DNA of 64,000 bases, from contig CAWDMA010000003.1 of assembly GCA_963803425.1 (NCBI GenBank), positions 613,029 through 677,028 on the forward strand, in the 5' to 3' direction. Made by a program: the position numbers and the translations under genes. Below are positions 1 to 7,709 of this stretch, one piece after another. Under the pieces are notes generated by a model that saw nothing but the letters and a program-made list of their open reading frames with translations, ran no database searches and was not told where the DNA came from. This stretch comes from DASPWW01 sp963803425. GTDB lineage: Bacteria; Actinomycetota; Thermoleophilia; Solirubrobacterales; 70-9. Position 1 is the stretch's first letter. Each line of letters starts with the position of its first letter.

Positions 1-1067
1 TGGTCGTCGCCGCGACGCCGTTCATCGCGGGCGTCCAGTTCATGGTCCTGTTCGACCGCGCCCTCGGCACGAACTTCTTCCAGGCGACCTCCGGCGGCGA
101 CGTGATCAGCTACCAGCACATCTTCTGGTTCTACTCGCACCCGGCCGTCTACATCATGATGCTGCCGGGGTTCGGGATCATCTCGGAGGTGATCGCCACC
201 CACTCCCGGAAGCCGATCTTCGGCTACCGGCTGATGGCGCTGGCGTTGATCGGGATCGTCGTGCTGTCGTACACCGTGTGGGCGCACCACATGTTCGTCT
301 CCGGGATGTTCAGCTGGCTGCGCGTGCCGATGATGATCACGACGCTGCTGATCGCGGTCCCAACCGGGATCAAGATCTTCTCGTGGCTCGGGACCCTCTT
401 CCACGGCGTGATCCACCTGTACTCGACCTCGATGCTGTTCGCGCTCGGGTTCATCGTCACGTTCACGATCGGCGGGATCAGCGGCGTGATGCTGGGCATG
501 GTCCCGCTCGACATCCACGTGTCCGACACCTACTTCGTCGTCGCCCACCTTCACTTCGTGCTGTTCGGCGGCTCCGTGTTCACGATCTTCGCCGGCGTCT
601 ACCACTGGTTCCCGAAGATGACCGGGCGGATGTACGACGAGCGGCTCGGCCGGCTCCACTTCTGGCTCACCTTCGTCGGGATGATGGGCGCCTTCCTCCC
701 GATGCACTGGATCGGGATGGAGGGGATGCCGCGCCGGGTGGCCGACTACTCCGCCCAGTTCGGGGACTGGAACCTGCTGATCTCCTGCTTCGCGTTCCTG
801 CTCGGCGTCGCCCAGCTGATCTTCCTCTACAACATGGTGGTGAGCTGGCGGTGGGGCCCGCGGGCGACCGCGAACCCGTGGCGGGCGAAGACGATCGAGT
901 GGCAGGTCTCCTCGCCGCCTCCGATCTTCAACTTCGACGAGATCCCGCGTGTGGTCGGAGGCCCATATGAGTTCGGCGTGCCCGGCGCCCGGCACGCGAT
1001 CATGCACGCCGACGAGGCGAGGGTGCCCGATCCCGAGCCCGCGACTGTCGGAGGAGGCCGCGAGTGA
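1..1067 (+). CDS. ctaD: Cytochrome c oxidase subunit I, A2 type (5' truncated by window edge)
   Basis: Catalytic subunit of an aa3-type heme-copper oxidase, reducing O2 to water in the membrane. The reading frame is open from base 3, so the N-terminal part lies outside the window. All visible active-site residues are present: the CuB histidine in YSHPAVY (about base 138), the CuB His-His pair in VWAHHMF, the K-channel lysine in PTGIKIFSW, and the two heme ligands in VVAHLHFVLFGG. The YSHP motif in place of GHPE marks the A2 subfamily, in which the D-channel glutamate is replaced by Tyr-Ser. Its stop overlaps the GTG of the next gene (GTGA). Confidence 0.97.
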   Translation, partial: VVAATPFIAGVQFMVLFDRALGTNFFQATSGGDVISYQHIFWFYSHPAVYIMMLPGFGIISEVIATHSRKPIFGYRLMALALIGIVVLSYTVWAHHMFVSGMFSWLRVPMMITTLLIAVPTGIKIFSWLGTLFHGVIHLYSTSMLFALGFIVTFTIGGISGVMLGMVPLDIHVSDTYFVVAHLHFVLFGGSVFTIFAGVYHWFPKMTGRMYDERLGRLHFWLTFVGMMGAFLPMHWIGMEGMPRRVADYSAQFGDWNLLISCFAFLLGVAQLIFLYNMVVSWRWGPRATANPWRAKTIEWQVSSPPPIFNFDEIPRVVGGPYEFGVPGARHAIMHADEARVPDPEPATVGGGRE

Positions 1068-1942
1068 GCGACGGCGGCACCGTCCTCGCGTTCATGCACG
1101 AGGTCGCCGGCGGCCGCAGGCTGCTGGGGGCGCTCCGCGACCGGATCGCGGACGGCGCCTCCTCGGTTGCAGTGGTGGCGCCGCAGAACCAGCCGGCGGC
1201 GGGCCAGATCGTCGACCGGGACGAGATTCGCGACGCTGCCCGGAGCCGGGTCGAGGTGACCCAGGCGGTGCTCGCGGAGTTCGGGATTGACGCCGTCGGC
1301 GCGGTGATGGATCCCGACCCTCCGCTGGCGCTCGACGACGCCGTGCGCGCGTTCGAGCCCGGCGAGATCCTGATCTCGTGCCTGTCGGAGACGCGCTTCG
1401 GGCTGCTTCGCCGGGACCTGGTCGAGTGGGCCCGGAAGCGCTACGAGGCCCCGGTCACCCACATCCCGGTCCGGATCGAGCTCGACGCCGTGCACTGGGA
1501 CGTCGTTCACACGCTGGTCGTCGCCACCCAGACCGTCGACAGTCCCGACCTCCTGAAGCGGATGAAAGCCCGCGCCGAGGAGCGCCCGCACCGCTACACG
1601 ATCATCTCGCCGCGGTCCGGCGATATTTCCCGCGAGGAGGTGTGCGACCGACTCGCCCGTACGCTTGCGGAGCTGTACAAGGCCGAGATCGACGCGACCG
1701 GGCAGCCGATGAGCCCCGAGCCGGTGGCGGCCGTCCAGAACGCGATCGAGCACTACCGGATCAACGAGATCCTCGTCTCGACGCTCTCCGGAAAGCAGTC
1801 CAGGTGGCTCGACGACGGTCTGCTCGAGAAGATCGGCGAGATGACCAAGGACCCGGTGGAGCACGTCGAGTCAAAGCGCGCAGCCTCCTCCGCTTCGCGT
1901 CCGGGGGCGGCGCGGTCCCAGACGGCAGCGGTGGGGGCGTAG
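1064..1942 (+). CDS. Usp-like protein between ctaD and ctaE
   Basis: A soluble 292-residue protein with no signal peptide or membrane segment. Two weakly similar alpha/beta halves (residues about 5-130 and 140-250) resemble the universal stress protein fold, including a beta-strand followed by a conserved 'ILISCLSETRFG' and again 'EILVSTLSGKQSRWL'. That similarity is by eye only. It starts at a GTG overlapping the ctaD stop and ends one base before ctaE, so it is made with the oxidase. A role in oxidase assembly or regulation is inference. The Ala/Ser/Arg-rich C-terminal 25 residues look disordered. Confidence 0.75.
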   Translation: MSDGGTVLAFMHEVAGGRRLLGALRDRIADGASSVAVVAPQNQPAAGQIVDRDEIRDAARSRVEVTQAVLAEFGIDAVGAVMDPDPPLALDDAVRAFEPGEILISCLSETRFGLLRRDLVEWARKRYEAPVTHIPVRIELDAVHWDVVHTLVVATQTVDSPDLLKRMKARAEERPHRYTIISPRSGDISREEVCDRLARTLAELYKAEIDATGQPMSPEPVAAVQNAIEHYRINEILVSTLSGKQSRWLDDGLLEKIGEMTKDPVEHVESKRAASSASRPGAARSQTAAVGA

Positions 1943-1943
1943 C

Positions 1944-2558
1944 GTGGAAAGCGCGTCGGTAGCAGTCGACCAGCATCACCACGGGCCGCCCGAGGCTCAC
2001 CAGAGCTCGCGGATCGACCGCCAGACCCTCGGGATCCTGCTCTTCATCGTCTCCGAGGTGATGCTGTTCGGCGCCTTCTTCGCCTCCTACTTCTTTCTCC
2101 GGGTCGTCGCCAACGACGGCCCGTGGCCGCCTGACCAGTTCGAGCTCCCGGTCTCGGTCGCGGGGGTGAACACCGCGATCCTGGTCAGCTCCAGCCTCAC
2201 CGTGCACTGGGCGCTGGAGTCGGTGAAGCGCGGGCAGCGCTTCGGCCTGATCGTCGGCCTCGGCGCCACATGGCTGCTCGGCTTCACCTTCCTGTTCATC
2301 CAGATCAACGAGTACGTCCACATCGGGTTCAGCGCCCGCGACGGCGCCTTCGGCTCGATCTTCTACGGACTCACCGGCCTGCACGGCGCCCACGTCTTCG
2401 TCGGTCTGTGCCTGCTCAGCTTCGCCAACATCCGCGCGTGGCGGGGCCACTTCGGCCCGAAGACGAAGGACCACCTCGGCGTCGAGGTGCCAGGGATCTA
2501 CTGGCACTTCGTCGACGTGATGTGGATCATCGTGTTCACGGCCATCTACATCCTGTAG
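1944..2558 (+). CDS. ctaE: Cytochrome c oxidase subunit III
   Basis: A 204-residue, five-helix subunit III, the short form typical of bacteria, which supports subunit I and contains no metal. The C-terminal signature YWHFVDVMWIIVF and the TM motif FIVSEVMLFGAFFASYF are clear. A His-rich N-terminus (residues 10-13) precedes the first helix. It starts at GTG one base after the Usp-like gene stop, so ctaD, the Usp-like gene and ctaE form one transcription unit. Subunit II of this functional complex is not in the window and is presumably upstream of ctaD. Confidence 0.95.
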   Translation: MESASVAVDQHHHGPPEAHQSSRIDRQTLGILLFIVSEVMLFGAFFASYFFLRVVANDGPWPPDQFELPVSVAGVNTAILVSSSLTVHWALESVKRGQRFGLIVGLGATWLLGFTFLFIQINEYVHIGFSARDGAFGSIFYGLTGLHGAHVFVGLCLLSFANIRAWRGHFGPKTKDHLGVEVPGIYWHFVDVMWIIVFTAIYIL

Positions 2559-2675
2559 CCGGGGTGCGCCTCCCGACCTCGGCCTGGGCTTGGTCCGGGA
2601 CCGGCTGCCCGATCGTGTGACGATTGTCCGGTCGCCGGGCCCATCCTCCGGCGGCACTGGGCCGTAAGACGTGAC

Positions 2676-3323
2676 ATGCGACCCGATTCGACGCTCGTCG
2701 TTCCGCGGCCGGGACCGAGACAGCGCGGCCGCGCGATCCGGCTGATCGCACCCGTCGCGGCGGTGCTCGCGGCTCTTGCCGGAGCCGCCGTGGCCCGCAG
2801 CGGAGGCTCGGATGGGTTCCGGTATCCGCCGGGCCACTCGCACGCGTTCGCCTGGCTGCGCCCCTCGACGCCGTCCCATGGGTGGCGAACCGCTCGCTTG
2901 CCCGCCGGCACCGCCCGGCTCTCATTTCCGCGGCAGTGGCGCTCGATCAAGTCCGACCCCGGCGCCGTGTCCGCGGCCGTTCGTGGCGGTCGGGGTGAGA
3001 TCCAGGGCTACCTGAATGCAACACCGCAGCAGGCGACAGAGACGCTCTCGAACTGGAGCAGCTTCCGACTGGAGCACAACCAGGACGAGGGCGACGTAGA
3101 GGTGACCCCGATCGCGACGGCCCGGGGCCTCCGGTTCCGCGGTGGGCACGGGTCCTGCGTGATCGATGCGTACACGTCCTCCGGCGGGAACCGGTACCGC
3201 GAGATCGCCTGCATCGTCAGCGGGCGCACCGCCACGACGGTGGTCGTCGGCGCTGCCCCGCCGGCGCTGTGGACGAAACAGGGGCCGGCGATCGAGCGGG
3301 CCGTGTCGAGCTTCCTGACTTGA
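2676..3323 (+). CDS. Secreted or membrane-anchored protein of unknown function
   Basis: A 215-residue protein with an Arg-rich N-terminus and one hydrophobic segment (about residues 22-42), so probably exported or anchored with the rest outside. The body holds 'GTARLSFPRQWRSIKSDPGAVSAA', a pattern like that of surface proteins giving a small beta domain, and two cysteines that could pair. I do not recognise a family. The 117 bases before it contain no gene; the His-rich peptide gene follows 29 bases later on the same strand. Confidence 0.7.
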   Translation: MRPDSTLVVPRPGPRQRGRAIRLIAPVAAVLAALAGAAVARSGGSDGFRYPPGHSHAFAWLRPSTPSHGWRTARLPAGTARLSFPRQWRSIKSDPGAVSAAVRGGRGEIQGYLNATPQQATETLSNWSSFRLEHNQDEGDVEVTPIATARGLRFRGGHGSCVIDAYTSSGGNRYREIACIVSGRTATTVVVGAAPPALWTKQGPAIERAVSSFLT

Positions 3324-3352
3324 GCGAGCCAACCACCAACAAGGAGCGAGCG

Positions 3353-3547
3353 ATGTTCACGTCCATGAAGGCCAAGATCGGAGTGGTGCTCTCCGTGATC
3401 GGGATCGCCGGTGCCGTCGGGCTACCGGCGGCGATCGCGGGGCACCATCACCACCACAAGGGTCACCACGGGATCCCGCAGCACAACGGCGGCGACCACG
3501 ATGCCGACAACCGCGGTGGACCCAGCGACGGCGACGGGCGAGTCTAG
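3353..3547 (+). CDS. Small His-rich secreted peptide
   Basis: 64 residues: a signal peptide (about 1-29), then a mature part of about 35 residues opening with GHHHHHKGHHG and ending in Asp/Gly-rich sequence. The start is fixed by an AAGGAG Shine-Dalgarno at 3341-3346, seven bases upstream; longer in-frame versions are unsupported. His clusters next to Asp suggest binding of Zn, Ni or Cu outside the membrane, which is inference. It lies in the oxidase neighbourhood, but a role in copper delivery is only a guess. A hairpin terminator follows. Confidence 0.7.
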   Translation: MFTSMKAKIGVVLSVIGIAGAVGLPAAIAGHHHHHKGHHGIPQHNGGDHDADNRGGPSDGDGRV

Positions 3548-3565
3548 CGTCCCGGAAGCCGGGTG

Positions 3566-3604
3566 AGCGCCGCCGCCTCGCATCCCCGCGGGCGCGGCGG
3601 CGCT
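3566..3604. terminator. Bidirectional hairpin terminator
   Basis: Perfect 11-bp inverted repeat: AGCGCCGCCGC at 3566-3576 and GCGGCGGCGCT at 3594-3604. It sits exactly between two convergent genes ending at 3547 (+) and 3612 (-). No U-tract follows, as is common in GC-rich actinobacteria. Confidence 0.7.
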
Positions 3605-3611
3605 GCCTTCC

Positions 3612-3818
3612 CTACTCGTCGCGCGGCGTGATCCTGAAGACCGAGACGACCTCCGCCTGGTGCGCCTCGGGATGGGCGACGTAGGCGCTGGGGCCGCCAC
3701 CGAACCACCCCGCGGCCTCGTTGTCGCCGACGAACACCCCGGGGTGGCGGCGACCGTCGCCGTCCTCCACCCAAACCGGTTGACCCTCCTTGAACCCGTG
3801 CTCGATCTCGTCGCTCAC
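3612..3818 (-). CDS. Small acidic conserved-type protein
   Basis: 68 residues, no membrane segment. Sequence features: 'EGQPVWVEDGDGRRHPGVFVGDN', suggesting a small SH3-like beta-barrel, then a Gly-rich turn and a C-terminal strand. GTG start at 3818, six bases after a TAGGGT -10 box (3830-3825), which implies a leaderless transcript. Function unknown. Confidence 0.65.
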   Translation of the reverse strand: MSDEIEHGFKEGQPVWVEDGDGRRHPGVFVGDNEAAGWFGGGPSAYVAHPEAHQAEVVSVFRITPRDE

Positions 3819-3824
3819 GCCCGC

Positions 3825-3844
3825 ACCCTACCTCGTACTAGGGT
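3825..3844. promoter_or_regulatory. Back-to-back leaderless promoters
   Basis: TAGGGT on the minus strand (3830-3825) reads towards the GTG at 3818, and TAGGGT on the plus strand (3839-3844) reads towards the GTG at 3851. Each is six bases from its start codon. The two -10 boxes are only eight bases apart, so each promoter's upstream region overlaps the other. Confidence 0.65.
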
Positions 3845-3850
3845 CTAGGG

Positions 3851-4078
3851 GTGCCCAACCCGTTCCGCTCCGAGGCCGACGCCTTCCGGCTGGTGATGAT
3901 CATCGTCGCCGGAGCGGCGGCGGTGATCGTGGTGGCGCTGCTGGCCGGCTCGGTGGCGGGGGTGGTGGTCGCCGCGGGTCTGATCGGCTTCGGGCTCGGG
4001 GTGAGCTGGCGGATGATCAGGGACGCGCTCGGCGCGCCCCCGGAGGACGACGCTACTTCCCCTTCCCGGCGACCTTGA
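3851..4078 (+). CDS. Small two-helix membrane protein
   Basis: 75 residues with one long or two short hydrophobic helices (about 13-50), a charged N-terminus and a basic Ser/Pro-rich tail. The GTG start is supported by a TAGGGT box six bases upstream. Its 3' end overlaps the convergent cytochrome c gene by 26 bases. No family recognised. Confidence 0.65.
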   Translation: MPNPFRSEADAFRLVMIIVAGAAAVIVVALLAGSVAGVVVAAGLIGFGLGVSWRMIRDALGAPPEDDATSPSRRP

Positions 4079-4784
4079 CGAGGTAGTCGGCCAGGTCCTG
4101 GAGCTCCTTCGGCGACAGCACGTCGCCGTAGTTCTGGGGCATCACCCCGGAGGGGAAGCCCTTCTCGATCGTCGCGTTCGGGTCGACGATCGAGTTCTGC
4201 ACGTCCTTCGGCGTCTGCCCCGGCAGCACCTCGTCCAGGTTCGGCCCGACGTTGCCGATCGCGACGTCTGGGAGCGCCGCGAGGGTGTGGCAGCTCCCGC
4301 ATCCCTGGGCCAGGAACACCTGCGCTCCCGGAGGCGAGTTTGCAGGGATCGGCGGCTTCACGCCGGGGACGCCGGCGTACTGGGCGACGTAGGCGGCCAC
4401 ATCGTCCGCGTCCGTGCCGGTGACCAGGTTCGCGGGCATGTAGCTGGGGCTGTCCTCGTCGGTCACCCGCGGGTTCTCGATCTGGGCCGAGACCACGCCC
4501 TCGACCGTGTCCTTGTCCATCCCGGTCTCGCGGGCCGCCTTGAAAGCCGAGTCGAGGTTGGGGCCGATCATCGCGGTCGTTCCCGCCTGCGTCAGCGAGT
4601 GGCACCGCCCGCAGTTCTCGACGAACAGCATCCGGCCGTTGTCGACGTCGGCGTTCTCCTGCAGATCGCAGCCGGGCATCACCGCGAGCGCGGCAGCGGC
4701 CGCGGTGGCGCCGAGGACGGCGGGCAGCTTCGTTCCGGTGATACGCACGGGGCCGCGAATCCTATTCGACCGGACTGCGCCCAT
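4053..4784 (-). CDS. Diheme c-type cytochrome, exported
   Basis: 243 residues. After an N-terminal hydrophobic export segment (about 20-37) ending in Gly-Cys (a weak lipobox, so a lipoprotein is possible), two cytochrome c domains follow. Heme sites are CGRCH (residues 58-62) and CGSCH (162-166); probable axial methionines are M116 (SYMPANL) and M215 (GVMPQNY). It probably feeds electrons to the ctaD/ctaE oxidase nearby. The ATG at 4784 is chosen because upstream in-frame sequence runs through the divergent CBS gene. Confidence 0.9.
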   Translation of the reverse strand: MGAVRSNRIRGPVRITGTKLPAVLGATAAAAALAVMPGCDLQENADVDNGRMLFVENCGRCHSLTQAGTTAMIGPNLDSAFKAARETGMDKDTVEGVVSAQIENPRVTDEDSPSYMPANLVTGTDADDVAAYVAQYAGVPGVKPPIPANSPPGAQVFLAQGCGSCHTLAALPDVAIGNVGPNLDEVLPGQTPKDVQNSIVDPNATIEKGFPSGVMPQNYGDVLSPKELQDLADYLVKVAGKGK

Positions 4785-4851
4785 CGCGGCTCGAGCCCCG
4801 CGTTCCCATTCGATAGGGTTAGCGCCAATCAGCACTAGCCGAGGGGGTGTG

Positions 4852-5271
4852 ATGCAGGTCCGCGAAGGCATGTCGAGCGTCGTCCTGGCGATCGGGCCGG
4901 GCCACTCGCTGCGCGACGCGGCGCGGCAGATGACCGAGAAGCGGGTCGGTGCGGCGATCGTGATCGACGAGGATTCGCCGGGTCCGGGGATCATCAGCGA
5001 GCGGGACATCCTCAACTCGCTCGGCCGCGGCGAGGACCCGGACGCGGAGCTGGTCGCCACGCACATGCGCGGCACGGTGATCACCGCAGCACCCGACTGG
5101 AGCCTGGAGCGGGCAGCGGCCGAGATGGCGAAGCGCGGGATCAGGCACCTGGTGATCGTGGAGGAGGGGCACCCGGCCGGGGTGCTCTCGATGCGCGACA
5201 TCATGCGCGTGTGGACCTCAGAGGGCGCCACCTCCGCGATGACGCCGCCCGAGCAGGAGGCCGTCGGCTAG
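4852..5271 (+). CDS. Two-CBS-domain protein
   Basis: 139 residues made only of two CBS motifs (about 8-60 and 70-125), a module that binds adenine nucleotides and acts as a regulatory sensor. Typical strings are GAAIVIDEDSPGPGIISERD and GIRHLVIVEEGHPAGVLSMRD. ATG start with a GAGGGGG Shine-Dalgarno upstream. Divergent from the diheme cytochrome gene; partner unknown. The stop overlaps that of the convergent gene by three bases. Confidence 0.9.
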   Translation: MQVREGMSSVVLAIGPGHSLRDAARQMTEKRVGAAIVIDEDSPGPGIISERDILNSLGRGEDPDAELVATHMRGTVITAAPDWSLERAAAEMAKRGIRHLVIVEEGHPAGVLSMRDIMRVWTSEGATSAMTPPEQEAVG

Positions 5272-5534
5272 CTGGAGGTGCGCCGGGGCGTGGCGGCCGG
5301 AAGCACCGCGGTCGCCGGGTGCTGCTCGATCGGGAGCTCGGAGTTCTCCCGGCTCGCGCGCCTGATCCAGGAGATCAGCGCCAGCAGGGCGACCGCGCCC
5401 CCGATCGCGGCGTACGGCCACCACACGAACAGCCCCACGATCACGAAGGCAATCCCGGCGGCGATCAGCGCCGGCATCCACGAGGGCCGCGGCAGGAACA
5501 CGAGCTCGCTCGGCTGGGAGGGCGTCTCGGCCAT
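5268..5534 (-). CDS. Cytochrome c oxidase subunit IV-like small membrane protein
   Basis: 88 residues with two transmembrane helices (about 20-38 and 41-58) followed by a polar tail. The size, the topology and the position at the end of a ctaA-ctaB-peptide unit fit an actinobacterial oxidase subunit IV. The assignment is by context more than by sequence. The ATG overlaps the stop of the 36-residue peptide gene (TGATG), so the two are translationally coupled. Confidence 0.6.
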   Translation of the reverse strand: MAETPSQPSELVFLPRPSWMPALIAAGIAFVIVGLFVWWPYAAIGGAVALLALISWIRRASRENSELPIEQHPATAVLPAATPRRTSS

Positions 5535-5644
5535 CAGGCGATGTAGAAGACCGCGAACACGAAGCTCAGCCCGAACGCGAGGATCGCGAGCGCGCCGAGC
5601 CACAGCCCCGAGCCGATGCTGCTGTTCGCGCCCCTTCGATCCAC
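5534..5644 (-). CDS. 36-residue single-helix membrane peptide
   Basis: GTG start at 5644, 13 bases after the ctaB stop. It encodes 36 residues: a short basic N-terminus (VDRRGANSSIGSG) and one hydrophobic helix ending FAVFYIA. The stop overlaps the ATG of the subunit IV-like gene by one base. Such tiny subunits are common in oxidase complexes; membership is inferred from position and coupling. It is below the length most gene finders accept. Confidence 0.6.
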   Translation of the reverse strand: MDRRGANSSIGSGLWLGALAILAFGLSFVFAVFYIA

Positions 5645-5657
5645 GCTGCGCGTAACC

Positions 5658-6638
5658 CTACAAGGCCCGGTCGAGCGCCATCGCGACGAACAGCAGCGCC
5701 AGGTAGGCGAGCGAGGCCAGGTACACGCGCCGGGCGCCGCCCCGTGAGGGGTGCAGGCTGAGCGCCGCCGCGAGCCAGATCATCCCGGCACCGAGGACGG
5801 CCGCGGCAGCCAGGTACGGGAGGCCGAAGAACCCAGTCGCGGCGGGGATCAGCGTGACCGCGACCAGCACGACCGTGTAGGCGAGGATCTGATGGCGGGT
5901 GGCGGCGTCGCCGCGGACCACGGGCAGCATCGGTACCCCGGTGCGGGCGTAGTCGTCCTTGATCAGCAGCGCCAGCGCCCAGAAGTGCGGCGGGGTCCAC
6001 AGGAACACGACCCCGAACAGGGCCAGCGCTCCGAGCTCCAGCGTCCCGGTCGCCGCCGCCCATCCGACGAGCGGTGGGATCGCGCCCGCGGCACCTCCGA
6101 TCACGATGTTCTGTGGCGTCAGCGGCTTCAGCCACAGGGTGTACCCGAACGCGTACCCGAGCAGGCCGGCGAGGGCGAGCGCCGCGGCGAGCGCGTTCAC
6201 CGTCGTCGCCAGCAGCACGATCGCGATCGCTCCGAGCGCGATCCCGAACACCAGCCCGTGCCACGGCACGATCCGACCGCTTGCCAGCGGGCGGGCGCGG
6301 GTGCGGGCCATCCGAGCATCCGCGTCGCGCTCCAGATAGTGGTTGATCGCGCCGGCGCCGCCCGCAGCGAGGTATCCGCCGATCGCGGTGAGCAGGATGG
6401 TGCTCAGCGCCGGGCCCGCCGGATCGGCCACGAACATCGCCGCCACGGTCGTCAGCAGCAGCAGCGAGATGATCCGCGGCTTCGTCAGCGTCACGTAGTC
6501 GCGCGCCACCGAGGCGACGGACCTGTGCGCGCCCGCGGTCGCGCCGGCCGGCACGGGGCGGCCGACGGGTGGGCGGGCGGGCTCGTGGCGCCCGACCTCC
6601 CCCGGGCGGTGCGCGGCCTCGGCTCGACCCTCCATCAC
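5658..6638 (-). CDS. ctaB: Protoheme IX farnesyltransferase (heme O synthase)
   Basis: 326-residue UbiA-family prenyltransferase that adds a farnesyl group to heme b, giving heme O. The Mg-diphosphate motif NHYLERDADARM (N99, D105) is clear, as is the second-loop signature 'TPPHFWALAL..DDYARTGVPMLPVV'. Seven to nine helices follow an unusual 40-residue basic, Pro-rich N-terminal extension. It starts 10 bases after the ctaA stop, so the two heme A enzymes are cotranscribed. Confidence 0.96.
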   Translation of the reverse strand: MMEGRAEAAHRPGEVGRHEPARPPVGRPVPAGATAGAHRSVASVARDYVTLTKPRIISLLLLTTVAAMFVADPAGPALSTILLTAIGGYLAAGGAGAINHYLERDADARMARTRARPLASGRIVPWHGLVFGIALGAIAIVLLATTVNALAAALALAGLLGYAFGYTLWLKPLTPQNIVIGGAAGAIPPLVGWAAATGTLELGALALFGVVFLWTPPHFWALALLIKDDYARTGVPMLPVVRGDAATRHQILAYTVVLVAVTLIPAATGFFGLPYLAAAAVLGAGMIWLAAALSLHPSRGGARRVYLASLAYLALLFVAMALDRAL

Positions 6639-6648
6639 GGGGCCTCCG

Positions 6649-7656
6649 TCATGCCGGTGCGCTCGACGGCTCGGTGTCGGGCCGACGGACCTTGGCGCCG
6701 CTGGTCTCGGGCACGGGGACGAGCTCCAGGGTCGCGTACAGGACGGTGCTCCACAGCGCCGTCGCCACCGTGAGATGGGCGACGATCAGCTCGCCGCGCT
6801 CGGCCAGCCATACGTTCAGCGCCCCGAGCAGGACCTGACAGGCGAGCAGGGCGATCGCCACTCCGAACGCGGGCGAGCGAACCCGGCGTCTGTAGGCCAC
6901 CACCACCGTCGCCACCACGGCGATCACGGACAGGTACATGAAGGCGCGGTGGGTGAGGTGCACGTCGACCATCTCGCCGACGCCGAACGGCATGAAGCGG
7001 CCGAGGCAGGTCGGGAACTCGTTCCCGCACGCGAAGTGCGCGCCCGACGGCGGGACGCCGGCTATCCCCTGGCCCTCGGTGCCGGCCATGTACCCACCGG
7101 CCACGATCGTCGCGAACAGCAGCACGACCGACGTGATGGCGAGCGAGCGCAGCGCGCCGGCCGGCGCCGATATCGCCGGCGCCCCCTCGAATGTTGCGCG
7201 CCGCAGCGAGAGCAGTGTCGCGAGCAGCAGCATCGCCAGCCCCAGGTGAGCCGCGACCAGCGCCTCGTTCAGGTTGTTCTCGACGGTCAGCCCACCGAGT
7301 GTCGCCTGAGCGAAGACAAGCACGAGCGCGACGACCGAGCCGCGCATGATCCACCTGTGGTCGCGCAGGGTGCGCCACGCACGCCACACGAGCAGCGCGA
7401 TCAGCACGCCGACGACAGCGGCGACGACCCGGTGGGAGAACTCGATCACGGCATTCGTCTCCAGGAACGGCACCACCCGCCCCCCGCACAGCGGCCAGCC
7501 CTCGGCTCCGCTGCCGGCCGGGCCGCACCCGAGCCCCGAGTCGCTGACGCGGACGATCCCCCCGATCACGACGAGCAGGAAGGTCGCTGCGAAGGTGGCG
7601 GTGACGAGGCGACGGAACCGCGCGAGGTCGCCACCCTGGGCCGGGGCGCTGTCCAT
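6649..7656 (-). CDS. ctaA: Heme A synthase (COX15/CtaA)
   Basis: 335 residues with eight transmembrane helices in two four-helix halves; oxidises the C8 methyl of heme O to make heme A. The heme-binding histidines are in EFSHRVVA, AHLGLAMLL, LTHRAFMYL and AHLTVATALW. Two cysteine pairs sit in the outer loops (GLGCGP..PLCGG and FACGNEFPTCLG), the bacterial type with disulfides. An ATG at 7656 is preferred over the GTG at 7659 because it lies seven bases from a TAGCCT -10 box. Confidence 0.95.
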   Translation of the reverse strand: MDSAPAQGGDLARFRRLVTATFAATFLLVVIGGIVRVSDSGLGCGPAGSGAEGWPLCGGRVVPFLETNAVIEFSHRVVAAVVGVLIALLVWRAWRTLRDHRWIMRGSVVALVLVFAQATLGGLTVENNLNEALVAAHLGLAMLLLATLLSLRRATFEGAPAISAPAGALRSLAITSVVLLFATIVAGGYMAGTEGQGIAGVPPSGAHFACGNEFPTCLGRFMPFGVGEMVDVHLTHRAFMYLSVIAVVATVVVAYRRRVRSPAFGVAIALLACQVLLGALNVWLAERGELIVAHLTVATALWSTVLYATLELVPVPETSGAKVRRPDTEPSSAPA

Positions 7657-7663
7657 CACGCTC

Positions 7664-7669
7664 AGGCTA
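7664..7669 (-). promoter_or_regulatory. -10 box for ctaA
   Basis: TAGCCT read on the minus strand, seven bases before the ctaA ATG, with no Shine-Dalgarno between. It implies a leaderless ctaA message separate from the pseudo-oxidase pair upstream. Confidence 0.5.
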
Positions 7670-7709
7670 CGACATCAACAATCCCGCGACATGCTCCGCA
7701 TGCCCCCCG

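Noticed and set aside
4785..5231. N-terminal extension of the diheme cytochrome
   Set aside because: The extra residues lie antisense to the CBS gene, and the export signal begins at the ATG chosen.
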